From positions 26,415,085 through 26,479,084 of the forward strand of contig NC_062975.1 of assembly GCF_023078275.1 (NCBI RefSeq): a stretch of DNA of 64,000 bases, in the 5' to 3' direction. Under the pieces are notes generated by a model. That model saw nothing but the letters and a program-made list of their open reading frames with translations, had not been told where the DNA came from and searched no databases. The first letter of the stretch is position 1. Every line of letters begins with the position of its first letter. This document shows, piece by piece, positions 62,509 to 64,000 of this stretch. The translations under genes and the position numbers were made by a program. The DNA is from Leguminivora glycinivorella (Eukaryota; Arthropoda; Insecta; Lepidoptera; Tortricidae).

Positions 62509-63315
62509 ATAAATCATGTTGCTAATTCGATATTTTTCTTTAATTTCTGACGTATTAACATTTAAGTAAATTTACATTGATATATTTACAATAAGGGTAT
62601 CTTTGTTTAGTTATTTTTTTATTACGTTACTAATACGATAAAAACACATCAATAGATTTTGTAAGAAGTCGGTGACTATAATGAAAAATAATATTTTTTT
62701 TACAACGAATAAAAACAGATTGATATCCTAATTTTATTTATACTAATTTAGAGAATTACTCAACTAATCGACTCATAATTGAACTAATCACACATATTCT
62801 AAATTTAACTAAATTCAATTTCAAAATTCTAAACAAATCTACAGACACCTACACCATTCGACAAACAAAAACTAAATACATTCATAAAAATAACCTTTAT
62901 TTTGGTCACCCTGTATCCCATTACGCATAGCACAATTTTTACGACCAGTTTTTGCCAACTATTGTCCCCGTGTCCAAAGCAACAATATCAATGACCACTG
63001 TTTGTTTTGGTACTTTGTGCACAGTGGGCAAAAACTAGGGCAACCCTTTGACTAGGCACCGACTCTTTTAACTGACCAATAGTGGGTTTTATATAGTTGT
63101 AATAAGGATTAAGAAAGGGGCATGTGTATAGTACGGACTGAGTGGTAAAAAAAATGTAAAGGTGCTTTTTTTGATGATTCAGAATCGTTTGGTATACTTA
63201 TACGTATACTTCGCAATAAAGTTATTAAATTGTTACTGGTATGTATTTAGAAATTTTAAAAAATGAGATAAGTGCGAGTCGCGCTTGTGTATCAAGGGTT
63301 CCGTACAAACTTAAC
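62509..63315. other. no recognisable gene
   Basis: AT-rich. GTGCGAGTCGCGCTTGTGTA with AAGGGTTCCGTAC near 63273-63305 is a fragment of a common lepidopteran repeat. Confidence 0.4.
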
Positions 63316-63328
63316 TTATTTTTACCAA

Positions 63329-63553
63329 CTAGGGAACAAATCAAATTATTTTGTTGAATATTTTTTGATTTGTTCTTTTTTTCAAGTAGTCACACTACTA
63401 CTAATATATAAATTATAAATCGCGCGCGTGGGCGGGCGTGTGGTCTAGTGGTAAAGACGTTAGCCGCGTAAGCTGAAGACCCAGGTTCGATTCCCGGCTC
63501 GGCCACCAGTGGGCCTTGCCGTTTTTTCTTTCGTGTATGATATCTATTTCAAT
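63329..63553 (+). mobile_element. tRNA-headed SINE with 13-bp target duplication
   Basis: Bounded by the perfect direct repeat TTATTTTTACCAA (63316-63328 and 63554-63566). It has a 5' leader (TTTTTCAAGTAGTCACACTA), a tRNA-like head GTGGTCTAGTGGTAAAGACG ... CCAGGTTCGATTCCCGG, and the tail CTTTCGTGTATGATATCTAT. Relatives at 35645-35890 and 44160-44270. The B box is intact. The long perfect duplication suggests a fairly recent insertion. Confidence 0.88.
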
Positions 63554-63566
63554 TTATTTTTACCAA

Positions 63567-64000
63567 TTGATAATTTTCAGGTTTTTCCCAATGTAGAATA
63601 AATGAACGTATGTATACTCAAGGGAATCAGTCTTTAAAAATATTGTTACATGCACAAAATATCTAATGTGATATAATATATACGAATAATGTAAGTATAG
63701 AATCAAAACTCTAACACCCATTATGTAAACAACTAACTTTGATAGAACTAATGCGTGACGATTGTTGACACGAATACATGTATATTTTAATAATAATTAA
63801 TTGAGTTTACTACAACAAATACGACTAACGTAAAACCAAGCGTAAAATAAAGGTAAACAACATTTGCCAATATTAACAACTAAAACAGCAATTTTACTAC
63901 TTTGAAAATGAAAAGCGAAAAAATGAAAAATATTTATTGTAGATAAGTAGGTATAAAGCTAAACCTAAGTATTACATTTGTACGGACTACAATCTACGAG
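63567..64000. other. no recognisable gene
   Basis: AT-rich to the end of the window, nothing recognised. Confidence 0.5.

Overview
The window looks like nuclear DNA from a moth or butterfly (Lepidoptera). It is AT-rich, and no stretch reads as a confident host protein-coding gene. Nearly everything recognisable is a transposable element or a repeat of types familiar from lepidopteran genomes: tRNA-headed SINEs, short foldback DNA elements (MITEs), Helitron-like and Lep1-like repeats, Penelope-like palindromes and 5'-truncated LINEs. It is probably intergenic or deep-intron sequence. Three small stretches (2650-2728, 17086-17299, 26215-26314) could be host exons, but the support is weak.

Layout. 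1-14 kb: foldbacks and MITEs, two decayed LINE coding relics (5719-6135 minus; about 10170-10575 plus), and a short 3' fragment at 8786-8926 related to the LINE at 28.4 kb. 14.7-16.4 kb: two LINE fragments meeting tail to tail at a (GAAT)8 microsatellite. 17.96-19.04 kb: three unrelated tandem repeats side by side (CCGGTA-type, GAAACC-type, and a roughly 45-bp unit present 12 times). 20.3-21.4 kb: one repeat inserted into another, then a LINE 3' end and a CpG-rich palindrome. 23.4-24.2 kb: two SINE-like repeats, one carrying a 96-bp tandem duplication. 28.3-32.8 kb: an ancient duplication, interrupted by an endonuclease-bearing LINE fragment with a 10-bp target-site duplication (TSD), followed by a 1.9-kb LINE with an open reverse transcriptase frame. 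33-42 kb: MITEs, one carrying a SINE with an 11-bp TSD. 42-50 kb: the most repeat-poor part, except for a 1134-bp terminal-inverted-repeat (TIR) element with a 9-bp TSD (44618-45751) that holds a TTAGG-bearing minisatellite. 53.5-57.6 kb: a full SINE, then a Helitron-like repeat interrupted by a 2253-bp TIR element. 58-64 kb: Penelope-like palindromes, a short tRNA-like retroposon with a 12-bp TSD, a cluster of rearranged GGTTCCGTAG repeats, and a SINE with a 13-bp TSD.

There is no operon or pathway logic here. The relationships are insertional: nested elements, TSDs and duplications that can be ordered in time. The best candidates for undescribed entities are the 9-bp-TSD element with its internal minisatellite, and the 2.25-kb TIR element with repeated GTCACTTTCGTGGTC motifs and a frameshifted basic protein. 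All family names were assigned by eye from sequence patterns; no database search was done.
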